From Amia ocellicauda (lineage: Eukaryota > Chordata > Actinopteri > Amiiformes > Amiidae): 64,000 nucleotides of DNA. This document shows, piece by piece, positions 12,701 to 27,700 of the stretch (positions are counted from its first letter, which is position 1; every line of letters starts with the position of its first letter). Location: NCBI RefSeq assembly GCF_036373705.1, contig NC_089851.1, positions 2,133,001 to 2,197,000 of the forward strand, read 5' to 3'. Both the position numbers and the translations under genes were made by a program. The notes under the pieces were generated by a model. It was given only the letters and a program-made list of their open reading frames with translations. It did no database searches and was not told the DNA's origin.

Positions 12701-15700
12701 AGGACAAGGACTCCCCACACGAGGTAGGCTGTGGGAATCCTCCACTTCATCCCTGTGTCTGCGTTTTAGTCTTTTCCAACCCTGTTGTCTCGATCAGTCT
12801 GTTTTCACTGGAACAGAAGAGATCAGAGCAGAAGTACCGGACTGTGTTCAGGGGGCAGACAGGTTTACAGAGTGTGACTGGGGATCGACTCGCTCGTTCT
12901 CATCACACCTGCAGTTTGTCTTTCTTTCCCAGCGCTGTTGATTGTGTTGGGCTGCAGCGCGGGACTCTTAGCCTCTCCCTCATATGCATGTTTCTGTCTG
13001 TCAGGGGACTCGTGTGACACGCAGCCCGAATGGGAACAGAAGGACGAGGAAGGTAAGACCCACGTGCGCCTGATGAAGGCCGGCCGCTGGCTTGAGTGTT
13101 CTGCCCTGAGAGGGACCCCACTCCCCAGCAGAGATGCACACTCTGTAACACCACCCTTCCTCTGCCAATATTTATAAGTAAATCTAAAATATGACACCAG
13201 GTGTGTGATTCTGTCTCCTACTTTGTAACTTGATCTTATTATTTTGATTATAAGTTTCTTAATAACATTCAAGGTGAGATGATAACCAACATTTATTTAG
13301 CTGGTGTGTGTTTTGGGTCAGAATGGATACAATGAGTCCCAGGTTACAGTTTGTTTCATTGAGTGAAACATTTAACGCCACAACACCCCACTAACCTACT
13401 GTGCACTGATATCCCCAGTAGCCTTAACCTTGGAGGAGCAATTGCATTGAAAAGGATTCATTTATACTGTTTATAGTGTGAAAACTGCCCCATGTAATCA
13501 TTTCTGGATTTAACTAAAGATTCCCTCAAGCTTCATTCACTTACACCAGAAACTTAAACAAACACAAGTGCTTCATTAGCAGACAGTATTTTAGAAAACA
13601 CAGATGTATGCAAATAATAAAATAACTTAAATCAGTTCAGTCTCTGTATTTCACTCCATCCAGAATTGGCTTCCTCAGAGGTGGAACGCATTCATGGTCA
13701 CGAGTCATGAGCTCATTGAAACTTTAAGGCCTTTTAGAAAATAGCAAACGTCTTTTCACTCAGATTATTATGGTTACCCAACTCCATAAGCATTGACCCC
13801 TGCATCCCCCTGCCAGCTAGCACTGTCTCCGAGCCTTCTCTCACTTCAGTCTGGGTGCACAATAATGTCTCCTACCCTGCGCTGTGCTACCCTGCTCTCC
13901 TCTGCTCTGCTCAAGGTCAAGCGCCTCTATCCCCACACAGTCTATTTCCTGAAAAACAATGGAGCAATGGAGAATCCTTAAAGGTCTCTTTAGTCTAAAA
14001 GCAGGCAATGCAGCCGGCCTTTAAGGTACTGTTACAACTCTGCCTGGAGGCTGGCCGGTGTAGTGTACTGCGCAGGGTCCTCATCGCACACGTGTCATTT
14101 CTGGCACACAGGGCCTTCTGTTCCACCCCGTTCTCAATGACTGAATTGAGCCAATAACTAGCTATACTGGACCGTTTTAAGCACAGTGTCCAGGTTGTGA
14201 CTGAAGCAGATGGGGGTGTATAGAAACCCCCAGGACCAGCGCTGCCCACCACTGCTTTACAGTACGTCTGCACTAGTACTCTTTCCTGATGCCGTCCTCA
14301 CTTATGTTCTGTTTTTGTTCACTAAACAGTCAACAGAGCAACAATGTTTCGGCTGTAGAATTGGATTGAGTGGAAACTCCAGCCAACCCGAAGAAGTGTG
14401 GAGGAGATTGCTGCTGAAATTGAAGATTGTCACTGACCCACAGGTAAACACTGTCATTAGACATCGTGGACAAGAGTTCCAACACCCTTCACAACAATAC
14501 AAATACAGAAAATACTAGTAACTGTGGAAATATGAGTCAGATTCCCTCAAAGTATTGTGGAATAGATGGAAAGTAAAGTCACTATGTGGGGTTTGGAGTG
14601 AGCTGGGCGTGGCATGCATTGCTTCCCATGTAATCCAACTGCTGGCTGTGTAACGGGTGTGCGTGGTCTGCCGTATATCTGGCTAAATGCACATCCGTTG
14701 ACGTCTACGTGATCTGCGTTGTGTTCTGTGATTGTGACTGTGCTGACGGAAGGAAGGACCCGGACTACAAACAGCTACTGGTTGCTCCTTTAATGCAAGC
14801 CGTATGGCGGTGGTATCTGTACAAATCAGTAAAAAACAGAAAAATGTTCTTTAACATGCAGTCTCTTCCACACACGTAGTTCGTCAGTCTCCTCCTCTCA
14901 GTGAGCAAAGCGCGAACTGCGCTAATTTACACTTACATAGGCAATCTAAGTTAACATAGTTCCTACGTTAACACAAGAGTGATTTAGATGACTTTAAAAA
15001 TAAAATGAAATAAAATACATTTCCAATACATTTGATTACATATGGTTTTCAGAATGTTAAACACAACCAGTAAAATATTTGTGTAAATAATGAACTAACT
15101 GAATAAACATACCTGTACAAATCAGTAAAAAACAGAAAAATGTTCTTTAACATGCAGTCTCTTCCACACACGTAGTTCGTCAGTCTCCTATTAGCAAATA
15201 AACACACAGGAAACCCCGTAGCACTGAAAAACATGTGTCTCCCGTATAACTTGTAAAAGTGTATTTACAGGGCTTACATTTTGACAACACGGCTGCATGT
15301 TTACACTCTTAAGACTAGCATTCACTTTATAACTGCATATGGTTATATTATATTATCTACAAAACGAAATAAACTCTTAATGATAACCAGCGGAAAAATC
15401 ATTACCTCCTCTCAGTGAGCAAAGCGCGAACTGAGAGAGACGCAGAGTTGACGTCGTAATACTGAGACCTCTTAAAGCAACAGTACAGGTATTAACACTT
15501 CAGTTTGAATATACTCTAAACCGTACAAAACATGTTATGAACTTAATAAAACACATATTATTCAATATTTATCAGGATTTGGTGAAGTTTCAACAACAAA
15601 AAAATAATAATTTCAACCTGGTTACAGCTGCATGTAGTGCTAAGTGCTCGCTGACATGCATTTAGTTTGCCATCTGTCTGCCTGGTGCTGAGCTGCCTCT

Positions 15701-18700
15701 GTGCGTGTTTTGTATTTCCTGTGCCAAGAACACCTTTTACCCACCTGTCAATCACAGTGTAAAGGCCCAAAACCTGCTGGTTTGCATGAGTGAAGAATCC
15801 AGTCTGTCAAGCATCAAAGCTGCTGTAAAGCACTGGAACTGTGATTTGTGCCCGTCAGCTCGGTCAAATACCTGTGATGCTCTTTCAACTTGTCATTTTC
15901 CTCTCCCCACCTCTCCATTGCGAGTAGAGAAGCGGAGATTAGATTCACGGTTCTGTTTAACACAAGCCAAGCCACGAAGGGTATAATATGTATTTATATG
16001 CTCATGCAGATTAACCACCAGGTTAAGCATATTAAATGCCTGCAGTGAAAAAGATCTGTGAGGAGACACTGAATTCTGTGATTTCCACCCTTGTGGAAGC
16101 AGATGCGTTGCTACTCGAGTAAACCGCAAACACATATATCAACTGTAAACACATCATTAGAGACGATTCCATTACAAGCACCTGTTAAATCGACAAGAGA
16201 TTATTATAGTTTAACAATGTATTGTCTCCACATATTACTCGTTCTCAACACAGTAACTGCTTGTCTCCCTCAAAGATCCTAGCAAACTGGATAGGGCCTA
16301 CCGTAATTACACGTATACAAGGAGGATTAGAATACTGGACATAGAACAGACCGTAATTACTTGTGAATAAAGGAGTATTACAAATACTGACCTTAACAAC
16401 ACCAACTGCAGAATGAAGCTCTGGGGCTGATTATTGATTAGGTTCACTGCTTATTTGATATCATTCTGCACTTTGTATCTAGTTTTCATGGTACTGGTTA
16501 CTTTTACATTGCTGGTACTCGTGTTGTTTATATTGATTGCCCCTATGCCCCCTTCCCCTGTGTTCTGGTACCTATTTACGCCGATCCTGTACCTAACGTG
16601 GCAGCAATTGCCACCCCCTGCTCTCACGGTTTTGGACCGTCGCCGCCACCCATTCTCACATGCTGCACTGTTCCGGGACCAGCGCCTGCCTCGTCACCCG
16701 TCCGCTCTCATATACACTTAGCGTTCCGGCACCTTCTGATTTACAAATTAAGCACTGCCCTTCCCCTGAGCTCTTAACTATGACTTCACATTTTGTCTGC
16801 AATTAGCTTACAGTCTAGGATGTAGGACTTGTATTTACTGTATGTTTTCTTATGCACTTATATAATTTTGAACTTGTAATTGTATTATCTTTTGATCTGT
16901 AATTTTATGCTGTATTATTGCACTTTTATAATGCTGTTATGTTTTGTATGTCGCCCTGGATAAGGGCATCTGCAAAGGAATAATAATAATAATAATCATT
17001 CTAGTGCCAGATACACTACAAAAATGGTTGGCCCCCAGGGAGCAATGCCCCCTTGGAACCCCCACCAGGGCTTTGCCCGTGGACCTCAAAGGGGGCCTTG
17101 GCGGCCCCCATACCCCCGGCCTAGCTTGTCCTTTGTCCTCTTCAGACTTTCAGATATGTTTATCTTCACCCACTCTCATGTTTGAGTGTTGGAAACAAAA
17201 CTAAGGTCTTCTTGCAGCCGTGCATATCATAGCAAGGTTAGCTAGAACAAGAAGTGCAGTATTATTTTAGGTATTATTGATTGACTGTGCCACTTTATTT
17301 ATTTATTTATTTATTTATTTATTAAATCTTGTATTTTTGTATTGAGAGCTAAAGTAAACAGCAATGAGCTACATATACTTATGTTTTTGAGTAGCTACAG
17401 AGGCTCTGTTATTATTTATTAATAGTTCACTTTATTTTGAGGATAAGCCTATCAGGACCAGGACACCAGGTTAACATAAACACAAAGTAATAAAGGAGTT
17501 GTTATCCAAAGTATATGCATACTGTGTTGTTTTCTGGTTGACAGGTTGAGGAATGTTGTGCATACGCACAAGACAATTTTAAGTGTCTTTAGCTGACGCC
17601 GCTCATGTGGTACTCAAAAAACAATGTCCAGGGTTGGCAGGTCTGTAAATGCAATAGAAGTGTATGCTGTTTCTGGAGCCTGCACTAAGCCCTGCTGTTT
17701 GCTCCCTGCAGGCTCCACTGCAGAAGGAGGCCGGACACACAGAGGACAAGGACTCCCCACACGAGGTAGGCTGTGGGAATCCTCCACTTCATCCCTGTGT
17801 CTGTGTTTTAGTCTTTTCCAACCCTGTTGTCTCGATCAGTCTGTTTTCACTGGAACAGAAGAGATCAGAGCAGAAGTACCGGACTGTGTTCAGGGGGCAG
17901 ACAGGTTTACAGAGTGTGACTGGGGATCGACTCGCTCGTTCTCATCACACCTGCAGTTTGTCTTTCTTTCCCAGCGCTGTTGATTGTGTTGGGCTGCAGC
18001 GCGGGACTCTTAGCCTCTCCCTCATATGCATGTTTCTGTCTGTCAGGGGACTCGTGTGACACACAGCCCGAATGAGAACAGAAGGACGAGGAAGGTAAGA
18101 CCCACGTGCGCCTGATGAAGGCCGGCCGCTGGCTTGAGTGTTCTGCCCTGAGAGGGACCCCACTCCCCAGCAGAGATGCACACTCTGCCTGGAGGCTGGC
18201 CAGGCCACAATGTAGTGTACTGCGCAGGGTCCTCATCGCACACGTGTCATTTCTGGCACAAAAGGCCTTCAACTTGGTGTTGTTCACCGCCACGCAGTCC
18301 TGTCTGGAGCACAACACTGTGCTTAGACCTGTTATGCAGAGCATCACTATTGGAAAATAAGCCACTCCGGTGATATGAATATGAGGTTAGCGCCCCAGTG
18401 TCTGGGTCGGTCACTCAGTGAGGCAGCAGGTCACGCTAGAGGGTGTTTGGGGTGTGCTCTGCGTTGTGCTGGGTGTTGTGTCTTGTTTAGTCAGTCCTCT
18501 GTGTGCTGTGGTGTAAGGGAGCAGAACAGCCTTGACAATGAATGCCAGTGATGCTTTAAAAAAATATAAATAAATCAGGTGAATAACTGTCCCAATAATA
18601 TAAACCCAGTGCCAGTTCTGGCTTCTGTTCCACCCCGTTCTCAATGACTGAAGTGAGACAATAACTGGCTATATTGGACCGTTTTAAGCACAGTTTCCAG

Positions 18701-21700
18701 GTTGTGACTGAAGCAGGTGGGGGTGTATAGAGAGTGCCTGCAGCCCCCCAGGACCAGCGCTGCCCACCACTGCTTTACAGTGCGTCTGCACTAGGACTCA
18801 ATTTCAATTCAACTCAACTCTTGTGTTCTGTTTTTGTTCGCCAAACCAGAGACGACCAACAGCGTTGTGTTCAGCTTGAGTCACTGCACTTGACAGCAGT
18901 GAGGAGCAGGCCAGCAGTGTGCAGGAGTGCATGGCTACACTACTGCAGCCGCAGGGACTGTACAGAGAATGTAAATGCGCTGCAGGAAAATCCTTGCTAT
19001 CTTCTCTGTCTTATTAGGATCTCAGTGCCTCTCCTCTTTGCTTTGGTTTTGACAGGTTGATACATGTTATGGTTGTACAATTCTCTTGGAAGGCAACTCC
19101 AGCCAACCCAAAGAAGTGTGGAAGAGATTGGTGCAGAAATTGAAGATTGTCACTGACCCACAGGTAAACACACACACGGTCATTAGACACAGTGGACAAG
19201 AGTTCCAACACCCTTCACAACAATACAAATACAGAGAATACTAGTAACTGTGGAAATATGAGTCAGATTCCCTCAAAGTATTGTGGAATAGATGGAAAGT
19301 AAAGTCACTATGTGGGGTTTGGAGTGAGCTGGGCGTGGCATGCATTGCTTCCCATGTAATCCAACTGCTGGCTGCATGTAGTGCATGATGCTCTTTCAAC
19401 TTGTCAATTTCCTCTCCCCACCTCTCCACTGCGAGTAGAGAAGCGGAGATTAGATTCACAGTTCTGTTTAACACAAGTCAAGCCATGACAGGTATAATAT
19501 GTATTTATATGCTCATGCAAATTACCCACCAGGTTAAGCATATTAAATGTCTGCAGTGAAAAAGATCTGTGAGGAGACACTGAATTCTGTGATTTTGTTC
19601 TGAGTGCTTCTCGTCCGAGTCTCGCCGGCTCTCTTCTCTGTTTTGGATCAGAATCGCACCAATCAGTCAGAGCCGTGTTCGAGCAGCGGAGGGAACGGCA
19701 CCCGGGCCTGTGAACTGCAGAGACTCAATGGAACCGGACTCAATGAGACGGACCCACAGGTACCGAGACACGCCGACAGGGTGCCAACAACGAAATCAGT
19801 CAGATTAAATGTGTATCTCATCCCCAACACTAACTCCATCTGTAGAGCGACCCATTCGATAAGGAAATAAACGTATTTTCTTCTCACATTCGTATCCTTC
19901 CTCGACAGTCTTAAGCTCAGGGGACTCCGGTTTCTGGAAGAATGTAGAAAGGCTGTTTTTCTTGTTGCAGAAATTATGTGAATTCTACACCTTTGAGACT
20001 TTTTTTTTCTGTCGTTCATGTATTTGTTTGGCCAGCAAGTAAGCCACCAATTTTTTGCCAGGGAGGTCGCCCGTCCTGAATATAGCTGCGGGGAAACCCT
20101 GCTTTCCATAGATGTTAAATGCAGTAGAAGTGTATGCTGTTTCTGGCGCCTGCACTAAGCCCTGCTGTTTGCTCCCTGCAGGCTCCACTGCAGAAGGAGG
20201 CCGGACACACAGAGGACAAGGACTCCCCACACGAGGTAGGCTGTGGGAATCCTCCACTTCATCCCTGTGTCTGCGTTTTAGTCTTTTCCAACCCTGTTGT
20301 CTCGATCAGTCTGTTTTCACTGGAACAGAAGAGATCAGAGCAGAAGTACCGGACTGTGTTCAGGGGGCAGACAGGTTTACAGAGTGTGACTGGGGATCGA
20401 CTCGCTCGTTCTCATCACACCTGCAGTTTGTCTTTCTTTCCCAGCGCTGTTGATTGTGTTGGGCTGCAGCGCGGGACTCTTAGCCTGTCCCTCATATGCA
20501 TGTTTCTGTCTGTCAGGGGACTCGTGTGACACGCAGCCCGAATGGGAACAGAAGGACGAGGAAGGTAAGACCCACGTGCGCCTGATGAAGGCCGGCCGCT
20601 GGCTTGAGTGTTCTGCCCTGAGAGGGACCCCACTCCCCAGCAGAGATGCACACTCTGTAACACCACCCTTCCTCTGCCAATATTTATAAGTAAATCTAAA
20701 ATATGACACCAGGTGTGTGATTCTGTCTCCTACTTTGTAACTTGATCTTATTATTTTGATTATAAGTTTCTTAATAACATTCAAGGTGAGATGATAACCA
20801 ACATTTATTTAGCTGGTGTGTGTTTTGGGTCAGAATGGATACAATGAGTCCCAGGTTACAGTTTGTTTCATTGAGTGAAACATTTAACGCCACAACACCC
20901 CACTAACCTACTGTGCACTGATATCCCCAGTAGCCTTAACCTTGGAGGAGCAATTGCATTGAAAAGGATTCATTTATACTGTTTATAGTGTGAAAACTGC
21001 CCCATGTAATCATTTCTGGATTTAACTAAAGATTCCCTCAAGCTTCATTCACTTACACCAGAAACTTAAACAAACACAAGTGCTTCATTAGCAGACAGTA
21101 TTTTAGAAAACACAGATGTATGCAAATAATAAAATAACTTAAATCAGTTCAGTCTCTGTATTTCACTCCATCCAGAATTGGCTTCCTCAGAGGTGGAATG
21201 CATTCACGGTCACGAGTCATGAGCTCATTGAAACTTTAAGGCCTTTTAGAAAATAGCAAATGTCTTTTCACTCAGATTATTATGGTTACCCAACTCCATA
21301 AGCATTGACCCCTGCATCCCCCTGCCAGCTAGCACTGTCTCCGAGCCTTCTCTCACTTCAGTCTGGGTGCACAATAATGTCTCCTACCCTGCGCTGTGCT
21401 ACCCTGCTCTCCTCTGCTCTGCTCAAGGTCAAGCGCCTCTATCCCCACACAGTCTATTTCCTGAAAAACAATGGAGCAATGGAGAATCCTTAAAGGTCTC
21501 TTTAGTCTAAAAGCAGGCAATGCAGCCGGCCTTTAAGGTACCGTTACAACTCTGCCTGGAGGCTGGCCGGTGTAGTGTACTGCGCAGGGTCCTCATCGCA
21601 CACGTGTCATTTCTGGCACACAGGGCCTTCTGTTCCACCCCGTTCTCAATGACTGAATTGAGCCAATAACTAGCTATACTGGACCGTTTTAAGCACAGTG

Positions 21701-24700
21701 TCCAGGTTGTGACTGAAGCAGATGGGGGTGTATAGAAACCCCCAGGACCAGCGCTGCCCACCACTGCTTTACAGTACGTCTGCACTAGTACTCTTTCCTG
21801 ATGCCGTCCTCACTTATGTTCTGTTTTTGTTCACTAAACAGTCAACAGAGCAACAATGTTTCGGCTATAGAATTGGATTGAGTGGAAACTCCAGCCAACC
21901 CGAAGAAGTGTGGAGGTGTGTCACTGACCCACAGGTAAACACTGTCATTAGACATCGTGGACAAGAGTTCCAACACCCTTCACAACAATACAAATACAGA
22001 AAATACTAGTAACTGTGGAAATATGAGTCAGATTCCCTCAAAGTATTGTGGAATAGATGGAAAGTAAAGTCACTATGTGGGGTTTGGAGTGAGCTGGGCG
22101 TGGCATGCATTGCTTCCCATGTAATCCAACTGCTGGCTGCATGTAGTGCTAAGTGCTCGCTGACATGCATTTAGTTTGCCATCTGTCTGCCTGGTGCTGA
22201 GCTGCCTCTGTGCGTGTTTTGTATTTCCTGTGCCAAGAACACCTTTTACCCACCTGTCAATCACAGTGTAAAGGCCCAAAACCTGCTGGTTTGCATGAGT
22301 GAAGAATCCAGTCTGTCGAGCATCAAAGCTGCTGTAAAGCACTGGAACTGTGATTTGTGCCCGTCAGCTCGGTCAAATACCTGTGATGCTCTTTCAACTT
22401 GTCATTTTCCTCTCCCCACCTCTCCATTGCGAGTAGAGAAGCGGAGATTAGATTCACGGTTCTGTTTAACACAAGCCAAGCCACGAAGGGTATAATATGT
22501 ATTTATATGCTCATGCAGATTAACCACCAGGTTAAGCATATTAAATGCCTGCAGTGAAAAAGATCTGTGAGGAGACACTGAATTCTGTGATTTCCACCCT
22601 TGTGGAAGCAGATGCGTTGCTACTCGAGTAAACCGCAAACACATATATCAACTGTAAACACATCATTAGAGACGATTCCATTACAAGCACCTGTTAAATC
22701 GACAAGAGATTATTATAGTTTAACAATGTATTGTCTCCACATATTACTCGTTCTCAACACAGTAACTGCTTGTCTCCCTCAAAGATCCTAGCAAACTGGA
22801 TAGGGCCTACCGTAATTACACGTATACAAGGAGGATTAGAATACTGGACATAGAACAGACCGTAATTACTTGTGAATAAAGGAGTATTACAAATACTGAC
22901 CTTAACAACACCAACTGCAGAATGAAGCTCTGGGGCTGATTATTGATTAGGTTCACTGCTTATTTGATATCATTCTGCACTTTGTATCTAGTTTTCATGG
23001 TACTGGTTACTTTTACATTGCTGGTACTCGTGTTGTTTATATTGATTGCCCCTATGCCCCCTTCCCCTGTGTTCTGGTACCTATTTACGCCGATCCTGTA
23101 CCTAACGTGGCAGCAATTGCCACCCCCTGCTCTCACGGTTTTGGACCGTCGCCGCCACCCATTCTCACATGCTGCACTGTTCCGGGACCAGCGCCTGCCT
23201 CGTCACCCGTCCGCTCTCATATACACTTAGCGTTCCGGCACCTTCTGATTTACAAATTAAGCACTGCCCTTCCCCTGAGCTCTTAACTATGACTTCACAT
23301 TTTGTCTGCAATTAGCTTACAGTCTAGGATGTAGGACTTGTATTTACTGTATGTTTTCTTATGCACTTATATAATTTTGAACTTGTAATTGTATTATCTT
23401 TTGATCTGTAATTTTATGCTGTATTATTGCACTTTTATAATGCTGTTATGTTTTGTATGTCGCCCTGGATAAGGGCATCTGCAAAGGAATAATAATAATA
23501 ATAATCATTCTAGTGCCAGATACACTACAAAAATGGTTGGCCCCCAGGGAGCAATGCCCCCTTGGAACCCCCACCAGGGCTTTGCCCGTGGACCTCAAAG
23601 GGGGCCTTGGCGGCCCCCATACCCCCGGCCTAGCTTGTCCTTTGTCCTCTTCAGACTTTCAGATATGTTTATCTTCACCCACTCTCATGTTTGAGTGTTG
23701 GAAACAAAACTAAGGTCTTCTTGCAGCCGTGCATATCATAGCAAGGTTAGCTAGAACAAGAAGTGCATTATTATTTTAGGTATTATTGATTGACTGTGCC
23801 ACTTTATTTATTTATTTATTTATTTATTTATTAAATCTTGTATTTTTGTATTGAGAGCTAAAGTAAACAGCAATGAGCTACATATACTTATGTTTTTGAG
23901 TAGCTACAGAGGCTCTGTTTTTATTTATTAATAGTTTACTTTATTTTGAGGATAAGCCTATCAGGACCAGGACACCAGGTTAACATAAACACAAAGTAAT
24001 AAAGGAGTTGTTATCCAAAGTATATGCATACTGTGTTGTTTTCTGGTTGACAGAGGAATGTTGTGCATACGCACAAGACAATTTTAAGTGTCTTTAGCTG
24101 ACGCCGCTCATGTGGTACTCAAAAAACAATGTCCAGGGTTGGCAGGTCTGTAAATGCAGTAGAAGTGTATGCTGTTTCTGGCGCCTGCACTAAGCCCTGC
24201 TGTTTGCTCCCTGCAGGCTCCACTGCAGAAGGAGGCCGGACACACAGAGGACAAGGACTCCCCACACGAGGTAGGCTGTGGGAATCCTCCACTTCATCCC
24301 TGTGTCTGTGTTTTAGTCTTTTCCAACCCTGTTGTCTCGATCAGTCTGTTTTCACTGGAACAGAAGAGATCAGAGCAGAAGTACCGGACTGTGTTCAGGG
24401 GGCAGACAGGTTTACAGAGTGTGACTGGGGATCGACTCGCTCGTTCTCATCACACCTGCAGTTTGTCTTTCTTTCCCAGCGCTGTTGATTGTGTTGGGCT
24501 GCAGCGCGGGACTCTTAGCCTGTCCCTCATATGCATGTTTCTGTCTGTCAGGGGACTCGTGTGACACACAGCCCGAATGAGAAGAGAAAGAAGAAGAAGA
24601 AGAAGAAGGTAAGACCCACGTGTGCCTGATGAAGGCCGGCTGCTGGCACACTCTGCCTGGAGGCTGGCCAGGCCACAATGTAGTGTACTGCGCAGGGTCC

Positions 24701-27700
24701 TCATCGCACACGTGTCATTTCTGGCACACAGGGCCTTCTGTTCCACCCCGTTCTCAATGACTGAAGTGAGACAATAACTGGCTATATTGGACCGTTTTAA
24801 GCACAGTGTCCAGGTTGTGACTGAAGCAGGTGGGGGTGTATAGAGAGTGCCTGCAGCCCCCCAGGACCAGCGCTGCCCACCACTGCTTTACATCTGCACT
24901 AGGACTCTTTCCTGATGCCATCCTCATCTGTGCTCTGTTTTTGTTAGCCAATCCAGAAAGGACCACCCTGTTTTGGTTGTGCGATTCCCTTTGACGGCAG
25001 TGAGGAGCAGGCCAGCAGTGTGCAGGACCGGATCAACAGACTGCTGCAGCTGGAGGGGGAGCAGCAGGTGCTGGACACACACTGACCCGTTCGGCCTCTG
25101 CTAGTAACGGGGATTGACAGACGCACTGTTCTGTTTAACACAAGCAGTCCATGAAATGCTGAAAATCGAACCTTATACTCTATATATGTTTATGGATTGG
25201 AAAATGAATATTATGCATATTAAACATCTGTAATGAAGCGCACACTAGTGAATTCTGTGATTTTGTTCTGAGTGCTTCTTGTCTGAGTCTCGCCGGCTAT
25301 CTTCTCTGTTTTGGATCAGAATCGGAGCAATCAGTCAGAGCCGTGTTCGAGCAGCGGAGGCAATGGCACCCGGGCCTGTGAACTGCAGAGACTCAATGGA
25401 ACCGGACTCAATGAGACGGACCCACAGGTACCGCACCGGCTTGGGAGCATTAATGCAAAGTGTGCAGGCTGTGTTTCGCTTTGTTTTCGTTGCTGTGGAC
25501 ATACTAGCAAATGCTTTTAATAATGGTTTCTTTCCTCCAAGGTATATTTGCATATCCAGACACGGTACCCAAAATGAAGCAGACGAGAGCAGAGACTGGA
25601 TATGCTGCCTGTAAACACTAGGGGGCGTAGTCTGTCAGAGCTGGATTTTTTCTTCCTTTTGCCACTCAGTTACAAATTGAATGTGTTACATATGGATATG
25701 GATATTGAAGCCTTATGAGGGATGTGGGTCACATGTATGAGGTTTTATCCAGAAGTTTCAATGAAACAAGTACTTGCACCAGCATATCATAATAGTAATA
25801 ATACATTCTGTGTGTAGCTTCTGCTTTCTGGAAATAAGTAACACACAGCATCCCTGATTGTCTGTTCCTGCTCTAGATTCTCCATCTGATCAGGGATACA
25901 TTACCTAGTTCACTTAGATGTCCAGTATTATATACCTGAGCTTCCACTGTGTGAATAGAGCTATGAGTGGTGGGTTATGGGTAGGACTTTCTTGACCATT
26001 CAAGCTGTTCTTTTATGTATCTTTAATTAAACCAAAGGGAGTGTTAAGTAATGAGACACACAGGAAGAATACTTAACCAAGACAACAGTCTGAAATAAGC
26101 ATACCAAATTCATTATAACGGTTTGATCACCTTTATCTCTGTGAAAATAGGAACAGAATAGGGATATAAGAAATCAAGACTGCCTTCGTGTGTAGCACAG
26201 AGGCCCGCAGAAAGGAGTTGGGACAGGAGAGTTATGATACAGAGAAAACAAAGCAAAGACGCACGGGGCTGTGTGTCTGAAATAATTCTATAAACGGTGA
26301 TTCTAAAAAGAAGAAATTAGCATAATCCTACATAACCAAGCACAAGAAAAACAATCTGATGTCCCGTATAATTCAAAAGACACAGAGGCGGAGGAGGAGG
26401 AGAACAGAGACCAGAAGAATGGGTCTCCTGGCGGTACACTGTGCAGCACTGGGACACCTGGGCACTTATTCAGACTTCACACACCGGTCTGAGCCTCCAA
26501 AACAGTTCTTCAGTAGAAATATGAGGCAGATACTGACAACAGAGAGGAGGACAGGAACTCAAAGGGTTAAAGCTGACCCAGACAACAATAAAGCAGCGCA
26601 GCAAGTGTGCATGAAGAAGAGTGAAACACAGCGACAACGTTAGCTACATTAGCTAGAATAATATTATTAAAGGTATTACAGGACCCTGCCCTGAATGCAC
26701 ACAAGGAGGAAGATAAATGCACAAGGTTATGTCAGAGATACTCTTATTTAAATAGAGGATCTCTGGTAATGTGACCCAATACCCTGCAGTGCTTCCTGGT
26801 CAAATAATTAGCCTTAAATTGCCCATGTCCCAATACTGCAGATGGGAGGCAGATAAGGAAGAACATGTGAATGATGCTCTCTCTTTTCTACGTGTTTATT
26901 AATATGGTGTATATATTGAACTTGAACTCCAGATATACCACGCCTGTGCAAAGAGCTGACCTATCCAGGCTACAGCGGCTCTGACCGGTGTGCAGCCGGA
27001 GAATTTTTATTTCCCACTGTGTGTGCTGGCCTCATGCCTCTGATTTGAGGATGGCTGATGCTGAGGGACACCAGTCTACATTTCACTAGCACATGTACAA
27101 TGAAACATGTTGCTTCTACATTGTTACTCCTACTCTCAGGGGACACCATTGTACACCACAGAGAACGTAGATAGCATGTTATGGGTAGACAATTACATTA
27201 TTAACAATTAAATATTGAGTATGTATCATTCATATGTTTAATTATTTATTATTAGGCTATCATTATTATAACAATTAATATTATTGTGCCAAATAAATGT
27301 GCTAATGCACCTCACTGTAAATAGGGAGAAGTTTAAATGTCTATTCCATGTTTTCTACAGTACCATCATTGAACAATGAATATGCTATTGTTGTGCAACG
27401 TGTTCTTCTAGGATATACAGCAACTTTTCAAAATCAACAGTACAACATGGGAACTTAAACTACTGTTATAGTATGAGTCAACTATAGTCTACTTTCCATA
27501 GATGTTAAATGCAATAGAAGTGTATGCTGTTTCTGGCGCCTGCACTAAGCCCTGCTGTTTGCTCCCTGCAGGCTCCACTGCAGAAGGAGGCCGGACACAC
27601 AGAGGACAAGGACTCCCCACACGAGGTAGGCAGTGGGAATCCTCCACTTCATCCCTGTGTCTGTGTTTTGTTCTTTTCCAACCCTGTTGTCTCGATCAGT

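Larger units (their letters stand above)
12641..18985 (+). repeat. Tandem segmental duplication, copy D1
   Basis: Matches D2 (20153-25085) with offset 7512 before the LTR insertion and about 6505-6509 after it. D1 contains acidic, basic, CxGC, acidic and basic exons plus a decayed terminal exon. D1 has a 978-bp insertion absent from D2 and about 350 extra bases at 18272-18623. Confidence 0.9.
20153..25085 (+). repeat. Tandem segmental duplication, copy D2
   Basis: Partner of D1. Contains acidic, basic, CxGC (shortened), acidic and basic exons and an intact terminal exon. It lacks the 978-bp insertion, has a 21-base deletion in the CxGC exon, and has lost about 40 bases near 24650. Confidence 0.9.

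Noticed and set aside
12616..13017. ORF of 133 codons reading through an acidic exon (and copies at 17664, 20134, 24169)
   Set aside because: It runs across a clear donor into intron sequence; it is conserved only because the DNA is duplicated.
13005..13052. Alternative frame of the basic exon (GDSCDTQPEWEQKDEEG)
   Set aside because: The copies at 18047 and 24552 have TGA in this frame and the phase does not match neighbouring exons.
26359..26643. 94-codon Arg-rich ORF
   Set aside because: No domain, no splice support, not repeated in the other cassettes.
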